From: an uncultured Odoribacter sp.
GTDB taxonomy: Bacteria > Bacteroidota > Bacteroidia > Bacteroidales > Marinifilaceae
NCBI GenBank assembly: GCA_905204385.1
Contig: CAJKZL010000214.1
Span: 1 to 5,962, forward strand
DNA length: 5,962 nt
Reading direction: 5' to 3'
Numbering within the stretch: the first letter of the stretch is position 1; every line of letters begins with the position of its first letter. The translations under genes were made by a program, and so were the position numbers. Below are positions 4,909 through 5,962 of the stretch, one piece after another. Below the pieces are notes generated by a model, which was not told the origin of the DNA, made no database searches, and saw nothing but the letters and a program-made list of their open reading frames with translations.

Positions 4909-5962
4909 TTACCAATAGTAATTTTTAATAATTTCTTGCATGACAGGCGTCTGATCATCCGTATCTCCTGTTTTTTTGCGTAATTCCAATAATTCTTTTT
5001 TCATGGCATGGATGATTTTGCCGTATTGTGGATCCCGGTAAGCATTGTGGTCCTCGTAAGGATCCTTTTGTAAATCATAGAACTCCCAGCTCGGGGTGGT
5101 GGCTTCTTCTTCCGATCCGGTCGTGTTGAGCCGGTTACCATAAAAAAAGATCAATTTATAGCGCTCGTTCCGTATACCCATGTGGGCAGGGCGGATAGAG
5201 TGGTGGGTCCAATAACGGTAGTACATATTCCGGCGCCAGTCGGGAGGCGTTTGACCTTGAAGATTTTTTCTGAAGCTTTTGCCCTGTGATCCACAAGGTG
5301 TTTCCACCCCGGCATAGTCGGCTAACAAGGCTGCAAAGTCTATGTTCAGGATGATATCCTTGTTGCGGGTTCCGGCAGGAATCTCCTTGGGATAACGAAT
5401 GACGAAGGGCATGCGAAGCGATTCTTCGTACATTAATCTTTTGTCGAAGAAACCGTGTTCTCCCAAAAAGTAGCCTTGGTCGGAAACATAGATAACAATG
5501 GTATTATCGCTGATGCCTTCTTCCTGCAGGGCTTGCATCAGGCGCCCGATATTATCGTCTATGGTGGCTCCGCACCTGAGATAATCCTTGATCATTTTCT
5601 GGTAAATTTTCCTTCTGGCCTCGGTTTGTTCCATATTTTGGGTCGAAAAGGGCAATTCCGGGTAACGGCGCCACCAGCCTTCCGGATCCCGGCTTGCATA
5701 TTCCCAGCGCCATCCCAGATTTTCCAACTGTTGGCCGGGAATGGTGCGTCCCGATCGTTCCGGGCCGAATTCAAACAGGCTGGCAGGCTCGGGGAAGGTC
5801 ACGGAATCGTACAAATGCCTCATGCGTTCGGGAAAATCCCAGGGTTCGTGGGTAGCCTTGAAATGACAACACATCAGAAAAGGTTAGTTTTTATCGCGCT
5901 GACGAATCCAATCGATGGTACGTTCGGTTACCAGGTCGGAGGAAAATCCTTTTATCGTAACT
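4909..5962 (-). pseudogene. S1-type sulfatase interrupted by an in-frame stop (partial at right edge)
   Basis: Type I sulfatases remove sulfate esters from glycans or other organic sulfates using a formylglycine made from a Cys or Ser near the N-terminus; that part lies beyond the right edge. The long open stretch, 321 residues from an internal ATG at 5874, holds the family core: KATHEPW with H9, a metal-site motif SDQGYFLGEHG (131-141) with D132, Q133 and H140, K145 in FDKRLMYEESLRMPF, and a C-terminal domain ending in the typical WEFYDLQKDPYEDHN (243-257). Sulfatase-like sequence continues upstream in the same frame (KGFSSDLVTERTIDWIRQRDKN), but a TAA at 5884-5886 separates it from PFLMCCHFKATHEPW. 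The family has KPFFL here, so AAA (Lys) to TAA is the simplest explanation. The ATG at 5874 is inside the fold and is unlikely to start a functional protein. Sulfated host glycans are a plausible substrate class for this phylum; the exact one is unknown. Confidence 0.8.
5884..5886 (-). other. In-frame TAA nonsense codon in the sulfatase
   Basis: On the minus strand the codons run GAT AAA AAC TAA CCT TTT CTG ATG, giving D-K-N-stop-P-F-L-M. Both flanks are sulfatase-like in one frame, so a single base substitution (AAA to TAA) rather than a frameshift accounts for the break. Confidence 0.8.

Noticed and set aside
5884..5886. Programmed read-through or genetic-code reassignment of TAA
   Set aside because: TAA is used as a normal terminator by pncA, by the hypothetical gene and at the end of the sulfatase itself; no read-through signal is apparent.

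Overview
The window reads as a fragment of a Bacteroidetes genome, most likely an intestinal member of the order Bacteroidales. Three things point that way: several start-proximal matches to the Bacteroidetes housekeeping promoter (-33 TTTG, -7 TAnnTTTG), weak or absent Shine-Dalgarno sequences, and the gene set (an ECF sigma factor beside an S1-type sulfatase, and a Nudix/winged-helix regulator). I do not assign a genus.

Layout from left to right: (1) 1-449, minus strand, the N-terminal part of an OmpR-family response regulator that runs off the left edge. (2) 450-653, a divergent intergenic region with candidate promoters for both sides, three ~11-bp-spaced direct repeats over the response-regulator -33 region, and a dyad in its leader. 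(3) 654-3313, plus strand, a tight three-gene operon: an NrtR-like Nudix/winged-helix regulator, a PncA-like nicotinamidase and the nicotinate phosphoribosyltransferase PncB. The two enzymes are consecutive steps that recycle nicotinamide to nicotinate and then to nicotinate mononucleotide; the regulator family is known to control NAD synthesis, so the operon looks self-contained and self-regulated. (4) 3314-3473, a convergent intergenic region with 7-bp tandem repeats in inverted arms and a separate 30-bp dyad, probably terminating transcription from both sides. (5) 3474-3932, minus strand, an unrecognised 152-residue protein. (6) 3933-4293, a long intergenic region dominated by a highly structured element (about 4055-4224) whose ends pair over about 24 bp. 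On the minus strand it has a -7 promoter box at its start and a small hairpin plus U-rich run at its end, so it may encode a small RNA (6S-like in outline) or a structured leader of gene 5. (7) 4294-4863, plus strand, an ECF sigma-70 factor with a textbook promoter but no anti-sigma gene behind it. (8) 4909-5962, minus strand, the C-terminal two thirds of a sulfatase, cut by an in-frame TAA at 5884-5886 and running off the right edge.

The best-supported functional unit is the NAD-salvage operon. The least explained parts are the structured element at 4055-4232 and the unrecognised gene next to it. The sulfatase is probably a broken gene or contains a base error in the assembly. I found no tRNA, rRNA, CRISPR array, transposase or phage gene.
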